From: Fimbriimonadaceae bacterium
GTDB lineage: Bacteria; Armatimonadota; Fimbriimonadia; Fimbriimonadales; Fimbriimonadaceae
Assembly (NCBI GenBank): GCA_023957775.1
Contig: JAMLGR010000009.1
Span: 62,001 to 126,000, forward strand
DNA length: 64,000 nucleotides
Direction of reading: 5' to 3'
Shown: piece after piece, positions 16,165 through 24,043 of the stretch
Position numbering within the stretch: position 1 is the first letter of the stretch
Layout: every line of letters starts with the position of its first letter
Made by a program: the position numbers and the translations under genes
The notes under the pieces: generated by a model
Told to the model about the DNA's origin: nothing
The model's input: the letters and a program-made list of their open reading frames with translations, nothing else
Database searches by the model: none

Positions 16165-18642
16165 ATGGTCGCTCTGCTTGCCCTCGGCTGCGTCTTGCAC
16201 GCCACCCCGTTCGACTTCTACACCGACGGACCCTATCGGAAGGACGTTCCCCGTCCCGAGTCGATCCTCGGGTACGAGGCGGGGGCGCGCCAGACGACGT
16301 ACCGAGACCAGGAGCGGGTGGTGCTCGGCATCGCCGGGAAAGCCACCGACCGCGTGCGCGCCGTCGAGTTCGGCAAGAGCACGGAGGGCCGGCCGTTGCG
16401 CGTGTTCGCCATCAGCTCCCCGAAGAACATCGCGCGCCTCGAGGAGCTGCGGAAGGAAAATGCCGCCATCGCCTCCGGCAAGACGCCGGCCAAGCCCGAC
16501 AGCCCCGCGTTCGTGTGGATCAACGAGTGCATCCACGGGAATGAACCCGCCTCTTTCGAGTCCGGCATGTGGCTGCTCTACACCCTGGCCGCCTCGAACG
16601 CACCGGAAACCCTCGCCACGCTGGACCACGTCGTGGTGCTGCTCAACCCCGTCTACAACCCCGACGGACACGAGCGGTTCGCCGTCTGGTCCAACTCCGT
16701 CGCCGTCGGCAGCAGTGCCCGGGGCGCGTTCGAAGACCTGGAACCGAGCGTGATCGGGGGGCGCACCAACCACTACCGGTTCGACCTCAACCGCGATCGC
16801 GTGGCGTTCTCGCAAGAGGAGACCCGCGCGGAAGTCGCCGAGTTCCTGCGGTGGAACCCCCAGGTCTACGCCGACCAGCACGGCCAGACGCGCACTTACT
16901 TCTTCCCTCCCAACCCCATGTCGGTGAACGCCAACGCCGACCGCGCCCGCATCGAGAAGTGGACCGACACGTTCGGCCGCGCCCTCTCGCGCGCGTTCGA
17001 TTCCAACCAGTGGGAGTACAACATCCGCGACGCGTTCGATCTGTACTACGCGGGCTACTTGGATTCCTGGACAAGTCTCGCGGGCGCGATCGGCATGACC
17101 CATGAGACCGACGGCGGAAACACGTTGGCGATGGAGCGCGAGGACGGGACGGTCTGGACCTTCCGCGACGGGATCGCCAAACACTTCGTCAGCGCGCGCA
17201 CGCTCATCGCCACGGCGGCCGCCAAGCACGAGGAGCTCCTCGCCTCGTTTTCTCGGTTCAAATCGCAGATCGTGGACGGAACCGCCTTGGGCTCGTTCCG
17301 CCGCGTCGTGGTCGAGTCCGAAGACCCCCGCCCCCTCCAGCGCCTGGCACGGCAGCTTGCCCGCTCCGGCATCGTCGCCCGGGTCGCGGGCAAATCCTTC
17401 GAGCAGCCCGACGCCCACGACTACTGGGCGGACGAGGTCGGCTCCCACACGGTGCCGGCCGGCGCCCTCGTGATCGATCTCCAGCAGCCCCAGGGCGCCA
17501 TCGCCAAAGCCCTGCTGGAGCCGGGGTCGGACTTTGAAGAGGCGTTCACCCGCGAACAGATTCGAAAACGCAACGCCGAGAAGGGGGGCGAACAGTACCC
17601 CGGCGAAGAGGGCGCGGACTTCTACGACACGACGGCGTGGTGCCTGATCTACGCCCAGAACCTCGATGCTTGGTGGAGCGCCTCCACGCCCGACTTCCAG
17701 GACGCGTCACAGCCCACCGCACCAGCGAAGGTGGCGGAGTCGGCGATCGGCTGGGCGCGGCTCTACACCGATCGGGAGGATCTCCTCGATGCCGCACGGT
17801 TGCTCCGGGACGGCGTGCGCGTTCAGATCAGCGAGAAACCGATGCGGCTGGACGGCCGGACGTACCCTCGCGGCACCCTCCTCGTCCTGCGCGCGCGCAA
17901 CGAGGACGGCGTGCGGGAAAAGCTGGGTGCTTCGGGCCTTTGGATCCCTCTCCGGTCCGGCTACCCCGATGCGGGCAAGGACGCGCTCGGCTCCTCCGGC
18001 GTCCGCTCGTTGCGCAAGCCCGAGATCGGGATCGTGTTCGGCGATCGCGACTGGATGGGCGGCGCGGGGTCTCTCTGGTATCTGATGGAGCGCGAGTTCC
18101 GCTTGCCGTTCACGCCGCTGTCGGCCTCCGCGCTGAACGGCGACCTCTCGCGCTACACGTGCCTCGTGTTCCCCCGGGGCCGCTACGACGGCGTCTACGA
18201 GAACTTGAAGAAGTGGATCCAAGAGGGGGGCAACGCGGTGGTGCTCGGGTCGCCCCAATGGGTGAACCGGGACAAGGCCCTCGGCGGATTGGAGACCCGC
18301 GACGGCGCCGACCTGCCGGGCGCGCTGGTGCAGGGGACGCTGGACCTTCGGTTCCCCTGGGCGTTTGGCTACCGTTCGGAGCGGATCGCGCTGCCGGTCT
18401 CGGGCGGCACGTTCTTCCTGCCCAAAGAGGAGGGTGGGGCCGTGGTTCGGCTCCCGTCCAAACCGAAGGTGTTGAGCGGATGGGTGTGGCCCGACGAGAC
18501 CGAGAACGACCTCTCGGGCATCGTGTGGCTGCACGACCAGCCCGTAGGCCGCGGGCACGTGCTGCTGTTCACCAAGGACCCGACCGACCGGGCGTTGTGG
18601 CCAGGGCTCGAGAAGCTGCTGCTCAACTCGATCCTGCTCTAG
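16165..18642 (+). CDS. M14-family zinc carboxypeptidase-like protein
   Basis: An 825-aa protein whose first 300 residues match M14 metallopeptidases: WINECIHGNEPASFESG supplies the metal HxxE, NPVYNPDGHERF is the substrate-side segment, and ADQHGQTRTYFFPPNPM carries the third metal His. The C-terminal 450 residues resemble the glutamine-amidotransferase-like tail of large secreted M14-type proteins (CLVFPRGRYDGVYENLKKW), without a visible catalytic Cys. The first 16 residues are weakly hydrophobic, a poor signal peptide. A TAGACT -10 box lies 8 nt before the ATG. Probably peptide catabolism; substrate unknown. Confidence 0.8.
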   Translation: MVALLALGCVLHATPFDFYTDGPYRKDVPRPESILGYEAGARQTTYRDQERVVLGIAGKATDRVRAVEFGKSTEGRPLRVFAISSPKNIARLEELRKENAAIASGKTPAKPDSPAFVWINECIHGNEPASFESGMWLLYTLAASNAPETLATLDHVVVLLNPVYNPDGHERFAVWSNSVAVGSSARGAFEDLEPSVIGGRTNHYRFDLNRDRVAFSQEETRAEVAEFLRWNPQVYADQHGQTRTYFFPPNPMSVNANADRARIEKWTDTFGRALSRAFDSNQWEYNIRDAFDLYYAGYLDSWTSLAGAIGMTHETDGGNTLAMEREDGTVWTFRDGIAKHFVSARTLIATAAAKHEELLASFSRFKSQIVDGTALGSFRRVVVESEDPRPLQRLARQLARSGIVARVAGKSFEQPDAHDYWADEVGSHTVPAGALVIDLQQPQGAIAKALLEPGSDFEEAFTREQIRKRNAEKGGEQYPGEEGADFYDTTAWCLIYAQNLDAWWSASTPDFQDASQPTAPAKVAESAIGWARLYTDREDLLDAARLLRDGVRVQISEKPMRLDGRTYPRGTLLVLRARNEDGVREKLGASGLWIPLRSGYPDAGKDALGSSGVRSLRKPEIGIVFGDRDWMGGAGSLWYLMEREFRLPFTPLSASALNGDLSRYTCLVFPRGRYDGVYENLKKWIQEGGNAVVLGSPQWVNRDKALGGLETRDGADLPGALVQGTLDLRFPWAFGYRSERIALPVSGGTFFLPKEEGGAVVRLPSKPKVLSGWVWPDETENDLSGIVWLHDQPVGRGHVLLFTKDPTDRALWPGLEKLLLNSILL

Positions 18643-18667
18643 GCGCAAAACACGCTAAGATTCGAAC

Positions 18668-20056
18668 GTGAGAAAACTCTGGGGAGGAGCGTTCGCCGAG
18701 GGGAGCGACGCGCTGGTCGATCGGTTCGGACAGAGCATCGAGACCGACCTGCGCTTCTGGCGCGAGGACGTGCTCGGGTCGATCGCGCACGCCCGCATGC
18801 TCGGCGAGACGGGCATTCTTTCCTTGGAGGAGGCTTCGCATCTGGTGCGCGGGCTGGAGACCATCCTCAGCGAAGGCCCGCAGCGCCTCCCCCGAGACGT
18901 CGAGGACGTGCACACCGCCGTCGAGATGCGCCTGGGCGAGCTCGAGGGCGAGGTCGCCGCGAAGCTGCACACGGCGCGGAGCCGAAACGACCAGGTGGCG
19001 ACCGACACGCGCCTCGTGCTTCGCGTGCGGTTCGACGGTCTGCTGGGCGGCGTCAAACGGCTCCAAGAGACGCTTCTTGCCCAAGGGAGGCGCCACAAGG
19101 GGGCGCTGATGCCCGGCTGCACGCACCAGCAGCACGCCCAGCCCATCACCCTCGGCTACCATCTGCTCGCGCATTTCTGGGCGCTCCAACGCCAGGGCTG
19201 GCGCTTGGAGAACGTCGTCCGCGTCGCCAACTACTGCCCCTTGGGCTCGGCCGCGCTCGCCGGAACCGGCTTTCCGATCGACCGCCACGCGACGTCCCAA
19301 GCCCTGGGATTCACCGCGCCCATCCCCAGCGCGCTCGATGCCACGAGCGACCGCTCCTATGTGCTCGACGCCCTCCACGTCTGCGCGTCGCTGATGCTCG
19401 ACCTGAGCCGGATGGCGCAGGAGCTGGTCGTCTGGTCGGGCCCCGAGTTCGGGTTCGTCCGACTGGCCGATGCGGTGACCACCGGGTCGAGCATCATGCC
19501 CCAGAAGCGCAATCCCGACATGGCCGAACTGGTCCGCGGCCGCGCCGGACGGGCGCTCGGCAACTGGACGGCGTTTGCCGCCACGATGAAAGCCCTGCCG
19601 CTGGGCTACAACCGCGACACCCAAGACGACAAGCCGGGACTCTTCGAATCGATCGACCTCGCGCGCGACTCGCTGGCGCTGGTGCACCTCATGGTCGAGG
19701 GGGCCGAGTGGCAGACGCGCCGCATGCGCGAGGCCTGCAAGGGCGACTTCTCGACCGCTACCGACCTCGCGGATGCGCTCGCCGCGGGCGGCATGCCGTT
19801 CCGACAGGCTCACGAAGTGGTGGGGCGCGCCGTCCGTGCCTGCATCGAGCGCGGGTGGACGCTCGATCGTTTGGATGCCGAACGATTGGCGATCGTGGCG
19901 CCCGAGGCTCCGCCCGAGGTGCTGGAAGCTCTGAAGGCGGAGCGCAGCGTCCGCGCGAGGGAGTCGTTCGGAGGCACCGGACCCCGCGCGTTCGGTACGC
20001 AGTTTCGACGGGCGGGATTGTTGCTCCGGAGAGAGGGATTTCATGAGCCCTACTGA
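18668..20056 (+). CDS. argH: argininosuccinate lyase
   Basis: A 462-aa cytoplasmic enzyme that splits argininosuccinate to arginine and fumarate. It starts MRKLWGGAFAEGSDALVDRF, has HTARSRNDQVATDTRL near residue 100 and the superfamily signature GSSIMPQKRNPD near 278 with the catalytic serine. It begins at GTG with a TAAGAT -10 box 7 nt upstream, so it is probably leaderless. It is not in the argDF-argG operon 3 kb away on the other strand. Its last 14 bases overlap the acetyltransferase gene. Confidence 0.96.
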   Translation: MRKLWGGAFAEGSDALVDRFGQSIETDLRFWREDVLGSIAHARMLGETGILSLEEASHLVRGLETILSEGPQRLPRDVEDVHTAVEMRLGELEGEVAAKLHTARSRNDQVATDTRLVLRVRFDGLLGGVKRLQETLLAQGRRHKGALMPGCTHQQHAQPITLGYHLLAHFWALQRQGWRLENVVRVANYCPLGSAALAGTGFPIDRHATSQALGFTAPIPSALDATSDRSYVLDALHVCASLMLDLSRMAQELVVWSGPEFGFVRLADAVTTGSSIMPQKRNPDMAELVRGRAGRALGNWTAFAATMKALPLGYNRDTQDDKPGLFESIDLARDSLALVHLMVEGAEWQTRRMREACKGDFSTATDLADALAAGGMPFRQAHEVVGRAVRACIERGWTLDRLDAERLAIVAPEAPPEVLEALKAERSVRARESFGGTGPRAFGTQFRRAGLLLRREGFHEPY

Positions 20057-21209
20057 CGGCGTGCGCTTCCGCGAGTACACCGACGCCCAGGATCGGGAAC
20101 AAGCTGCCGAACTGCTGTCGCTGGTGTACCGATCGGGCGAGCCGTTGCCCGAGGACCGACCCCTGGTCGAAGGCGACGGCCACGCCTACGTGGCGGAGCG
20201 CGACGGTCGCATCCTCGCCTACTTCGAGGTGCTCCCGATGCGCGCCACGATGCCCCGCCACCCCGTTCGCTGCGCGGGCATCGCCGCCGTCGCGGTTCGG
20301 CCGGAGGCCCGCGGCGGCGGTCTGGGCCGGGAGATGATGCGCTGGTCGCTTCCCCGCCTGCGCGAACGCGGCTACGCGATGGCCTCGCTTTACGCGTTCC
20401 GCGAGAGCTTCTACCGGCCGGTGGGGTACGAGGTGGTCGGCAGGCGTTTCCGCATCGTCTGCCCTCAGTCGCGGCTGCCCTCCGTCGCCAGTCCTCTGGA
20501 GGTGCGGGCGATGGACGAGGAGGGCTGGACGCTGGCCGCGCCGGTCTACGAGGCGTTCGCCTCGAACTACTCGGGCATGAACCTCCGCTCGCCGGACCAG
20601 TGGAAGACCGTGACGCGCGGGACCGGCGGCAAGACCCGTTTGTTCGTGATCGGAGACCCGGCGGAGGCGTACGCCGTGGTGCATCTTCAGAGCGCGTTTT
20701 GGGAGCAACAGGCGGTTTCGGAAGTGGCCTGGTCGTCGGGGGCTGGTTACAACGGGTTGCTCGCGTTCTTCCGTTCTCTGGCCTCGAACAAGTCGGCCTT
20801 GGCTTGGTACGAGCCGGGCGACTCGCCCTTCCTCGCGCGTTCGCTGGACCAAGGGGTGCAGGTTTCTCTCGAGCGGTGGATGACGAGCCGCGTGCTCGAC
20901 GTACCCACCGTGCTCGCGGCCCTTCAGCCGGCGGGCGAGGGCTCGTTGGGAATCGACGTGCTCGACCCCGAGCTTCCCGAGAACGCCGGCCAGTGGACGG
21001 TGAGCTGGTCGGAGGACGGGATGGAGACGGTCCGGGGCGGGACCCCCGAAGCGTCGGCGTCCATCGGCGCCCTCACGCAAGCCGCGCACGGGGAGCCGTG
21101 TGCGGAAGAGTTGGTTATCGCGGGCGTGATGCAGTGCCAACCCGAGGCCCGCCGGCGCCTTCAAACCCTCTTCCCACGCGGCCGCGCGTACTGCATGGAC
21201 TTCTTCTAA
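20043..21209 (+). CDS. Eis-like GNAT acetyltransferase
   Basis: A 388-aa protein of the Eis type: an N-terminal GNAT domain with the acetyl-CoA loop VRPEARGGGLGREMMRWSLP near residue 85, a second GNAT-like domain, and a C-terminal sterol-carrier-like region ending CMDFF; a free C-terminal carboxylate on an aromatic residue is typical of Eis enzymes. Such enzymes acetylate amines, including aminoglycosides in mycobacteria, but the substrate here is unknown. It overlaps argH by 14 bp and is probably co-transcribed with it. Confidence 0.85.
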   Translation: MSPTDGVRFREYTDAQDREQAAELLSLVYRSGEPLPEDRPLVEGDGHAYVAERDGRILAYFEVLPMRATMPRHPVRCAGIAAVAVRPEARGGGLGREMMRWSLPRLRERGYAMASLYAFRESFYRPVGYEVVGRRFRIVCPQSRLPSVASPLEVRAMDEEGWTLAAPVYEAFASNYSGMNLRSPDQWKTVTRGTGGKTRLFVIGDPAEAYAVVHLQSAFWEQQAVSEVAWSSGAGYNGLLAFFRSLASNKSALAWYEPGDSPFLARSLDQGVQVSLERWMTSRVLDVPTVLAALQPAGEGSLGIDVLDPELPENAGQWTVSWSEDGMETVRGGTPEASASIGALTQAAHGEPCAEELVIAGVMQCQPEARRRLQTLFPRGRAYCMDFF

Positions 21210-21322
21210 TATGGGAGTGCGTGACCTTGGTCGTCGCCCTGACTGAGTCGGGTTTGCCCGACTTCTGACTCGCGGCGAGCCGCTCGGGGACAGGGCGACG
21301 CGCGAGCGCGCGCACTCCCATA
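21210..21322. repeat. nested inverted repeat between convergent genes
   Basis: Outer arms TATGGGAGTGCG (21210-21221) and CGCACTCCCATA (21311-21322) are perfect. Middle arms GTCGCCCTG (21233-21241) and CAGGGCGAC (21291-21299) are also perfect. Inside is a 7-bp stem AGTCGGG-TTTG-CCCGACT. It fills almost the whole gap between two convergent stops and is a candidate bidirectional terminator or miniature element. Confidence 0.75.
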
Positions 21323-21325
21323 CGC

Positions 21326-22720
21326 TTACAGCGCTTGGATCGCTTCCAGCCCACCGGCCACGTTGGAGGCGTCGATCCCGTGGCGCCTCAGGAAGCTGGT
21401 GGCCACCATGGACCGGCCGCCTCCCTGGCAGAACACTCCGACCGGCCTTGAGCGGTCGATCTCAGACAACCGGCCCGCCAGCTCCACGAGGGGAATCAGC
21501 TTCGCCTCGGCCACCTCGCCTTGTGCGAGTTCCGCCCGGCCCCTCACGTCGAGCCCAGCCATCGACCCATCCCGCAGCCGTTCCAGGTACGCGTTGGGCT
21601 CGATCATGGGCAAGGGGCCCGTGCGGCCAAGCCGGCGCATGGCCCAAAGCGCGGGCGCGGCTTCGAACCAGCCGAACACCCCCTCCAATCCGATCTTGAG
21701 CATCACCGCCGCCGCCTCCCGCGCCTGGCCCTCGTCGACTGCGATGAGATAGACGGGCGCCTTCTCGTCCAGCAGCGAGCCCGCCTCCTTGGCAAACGCG
21801 TCGTCGAGCGGCATCCCCACGGTCCCCTTCACATGCTCGGCCTCGAACGGATCGTAGTAGCGCACGTCGACCACCGTCGCGCCGGAGTCCAGCACGCTCG
21901 GAAGGCGCGAAGCTCCATACTGCGGAGGCGCGGCGAGCTTCCCCACGAGGGACGGACCCTCCTTGTTCACCCGCTTCATCGTGGCGAAGTAGCGAGGGGG
22001 TTCGGGCTGATCGCTCAGCACCTCGGCGACGAACGAACCTTCGTCGCCCTTGAAGGCCCAGTTCGTCGCCATCTCGTATCCCAGGGTCGTTTCGGGCAGT
22101 CCACCCAGCGCCTTGCCACACGCCGAACCCGCGCCGTGGCCGGGCCAGACCAGCAGGTCGTTGCGGAGCTTCCTCACCTTGGCCAGGGAGCCGAACAACG
22201 TTTCGGCCCCGACCCGCATCGTGTCTTTGACGCCTGCAGCGACCTCCAGCAGGTCGGGCCGGCCGACGTCGCCCACGAACAGGAAGTCGCCCGAGAGCAT
22301 GCCGACCGGTTCCGAGGAGCTGGCTTTGTCCGTCACGAGGAAGACCAGGTGTTCCGGCGTGTGCCCGGGCGTGTGCATCACGGTGAGCACGACCTTGCCC
22401 ACCCGCACCTCGTCGCCGTCGTGCAGCGCGACCGCGCCCTCTTCCGCGCCGTAGGTGTACTGCCAGTCGGGGCCGCCCTCGGCCGAGAGGTAGAGCGTGC
22501 CCCCCGTGCGCGCCGCCAGCTCCCGCGCACCCGACACGAAATCCGCGTGGATGTGGGTCTCGGTGATCGCCACGATCCGAAGCCGTTCGGTCTCCGCCGC
22601 GCGGATGTAGACCTCGACGTCGCGGTTGGGGTCAACGACGACGGCCTCCCCCGACTCGGCACACCCGATGAGGAAGCTCGCCTGCGCGATGGACGTGTCG
22701 TAGAAGCGGCGGAAGACCAT
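21326..22720 (-). CDS. metallo-beta-lactamase / double rhodanese sulfur protein
   Basis: A 464-aa protein of the persulfide-dioxygenase-like type. Residues 1-240 are a metallo-beta-lactamase domain with metal sites THIHADFVSG, MHTPGHTPEHLVF, LSGDFLFVGDVGRPDLLE and VWPGHGAGS. Two rhodanese domains follow: the first (about 275-365) lacks the catalytic Cys, and the second keeps it in VGVFCQGGGRS. It probably handles glutathione-type persulfides or sulfane sulfur in the cytoplasm. The start MVFRRFYDTSIAQASFLIG is the usual one. It stands alone between a hairpin and a heptamer array. Confidence 0.88.
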   Translation of the reverse strand: MVFRRFYDTSIAQASFLIGCAESGEAVVVDPNRDVEVYIRAAETERLRIVAITETHIHADFVSGARELAARTGGTLYLSAEGGPDWQYTYGAEEGAVALHDGDEVRVGKVVLTVMHTPGHTPEHLVFLVTDKASSSEPVGMLSGDFLFVGDVGRPDLLEVAAGVKDTMRVGAETLFGSLAKVRKLRNDLLVWPGHGAGSACGKALGGLPETTLGYEMATNWAFKGDEGSFVAEVLSDQPEPPRYFATMKRVNKEGPSLVGKLAAPPQYGASRLPSVLDSGATVVDVRYYDPFEAEHVKGTVGMPLDDAFAKEAGSLLDEKAPVYLIAVDEGQAREAAAVMLKIGLEGVFGWFEAAPALWAMRRLGRTGPLPMIEPNAYLERLRDGSMAGLDVRGRAELAQGEVAEAKLIPLVELAGRLSEIDRSRPVGVFCQGGGRSMVATSFLRRHGIDASNVAGGLEAIQAL

Positions 22721-22739
22721 GGCATCTATGATGCCATTT

Positions 22740-22817
22740 CGTTGGTCGTCTTTCGTCCGTCGCTTGTCGGGCAGAGTGGTGGGCCGATGGGCGACAAACG
22801 ACCGACGATCAGCGATG
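22740..22817. repeat. inverted pair of heptamer arrays
   Basis: CGTTGGT, CGTCTTT, CGTCCGT and CGCTTGT (22740-22767) are followed after about 18 bp by GATGGGC, GACAAAC, GACCGAC and GATCAGC (22786-22813), roughly the reverse-complement style, so the pair could fold together. The right half ends next to the argG stop codon. Confidence 0.65.
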
Positions 22818-24029
22818 CTACCGCCGTAGTTTCGCGTACAGCAGGCTCTCCATCCCGTGCGTGCGCACCATCCCGGTCATCTGGCTTTGCTCGAGCGCTT
22901 CGGTGTCGTCGAAGGAGGCGGCGGCTTCGCTGTAGAGCGCCCACTCGCTCTCGCGGCCGACGACCTGCATCCCGCCTTTGAACAGCCGCAGCCGCACCTT
23001 GCCGCTGACCCTCTGCTGCACCGAGCCGATGAACGCGTTGAGATCCTCCATGAAGGGATCCCACCACAGCCCCTTGTAGGCAAGGTCGGCCCACTGCTGG
23101 TCGACTTGCGCCTTGAAGGCGCGTTCCGCGTGCGTCGTGACCAGCGCCTCCAGGGCCTTGTGGGCCGCGATCAGCAGCACGGCGCCGGGGCACTCGTAGT
23201 TCTCGCGCACCTTGAGGCCTAGCAGGCGGTCTTCCATGATGTCCACCCGACCCACGCCGTGGCGTCCCGCAATGTCGTTCGCGGCGGCCACGATGTCGAA
23301 CGGGATCGGGGTGTCGGACAGGTGCAGCTCGTATTCGTGGCTCGTGATGTCCACCGGCGACCCGTTCTTGAACGTGATTTCGACCGTCTCGGGTGTGTCG
23401 GGCGCGTTCTCGAGCGAAGCCGTCCACTGGAAGATCTCCTCCGGCGGCGCATAGCCCGGCTCCTCCAGGCGTCCGCCTTCGATCGAGCGGCCCCAGAGGT
23501 TCTCGTCGATCGACCAGATCTTGTCTTTGCTCTGCCCGATGGGCGCGCCCACCTTCTCCGCGTACTCGATCTCCCACGTGCGGGTCAGGTTGCGCTCCCG
23601 AACGGGGGCGAGGATCGGGATCTCCGGAGCGAAGAGCCGCAGGCCGAACTCGATACGGAACTGGTCGTTCCCCTTGCCCGTGCACCCGTGCACGAACGCG
23701 TCCACGCCGCCGATCTCCTTGGCCTTCTCCGCAGCAGCCTTGGCAATCAAGGGGCGTGCGATCGCGGTGGAAAGCGGATAGCCGAAGTAGTCGGCGTTCG
23801 CGTGGATGGCGGGCATGCAGTACGACGCGGCAAATTCCGCCTTGGCGTCAACGACGTGGTGGTTGGTGCCGAGAATCTTTGCGCGCTCGGACGCTTGGGC
23901 GATGTCCTCAGCGGGCTGTCCCACGTCGATCGTGACGGTCGAGATCTCCTCGAACCCCTCCTCGCGCATGAGGGGAATGCACACGGTGGTGTCCAAACCG
24001 CCGGAGTAAATGATGAGTGCCTTCTTCAT
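22818..24029 (-). CDS. argG: argininosuccinate synthase
   Basis: A 403-aa cytoplasmic enzyme joining citrulline and aspartate with ATP. The N-terminal PP-loop LIIYSGGLDTTVCIP is diagnostic, and GCTGKGNDQFRIEFGLR near residue 120 and PIGQSKDKIWSIDENLWGRS near 175 match the family. It begins 14 bp after the argDF stop and should share its transcript. A gene frame of over 1000 codons runs antisense-in-phase through both genes' neighbourhood but has no homology. Confidence 0.96.
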   Translation of the reverse strand: MKKALIIYSGGLDTTVCIPLMREEGFEEISTVTIDVGQPAEDIAQASERAKILGTNHHVVDAKAEFAASYCMPAIHANADYFGYPLSTAIARPLIAKAAAEKAKEIGGVDAFVHGCTGKGNDQFRIEFGLRLFAPEIPILAPVRERNLTRTWEIEYAEKVGAPIGQSKDKIWSIDENLWGRSIEGGRLEEPGYAPPEEIFQWTASLENAPDTPETVEITFKNGSPVDITSHEYELHLSDTPIPFDIVAAANDIAGRHGVGRVDIMEDRLLGLKVRENYECPGAVLLIAAHKALEALVTTHAERAFKAQVDQQWADLAYKGLWWDPFMEDLNAFIGSVQQRVSGKVRLRLFKGGMQVVGRESEWALYSEAAASFDDTEALEQSQMTGMVRTHGMESLLYAKLRR

Positions 24030-24043
24030 TTCGTTAGGTTTCC

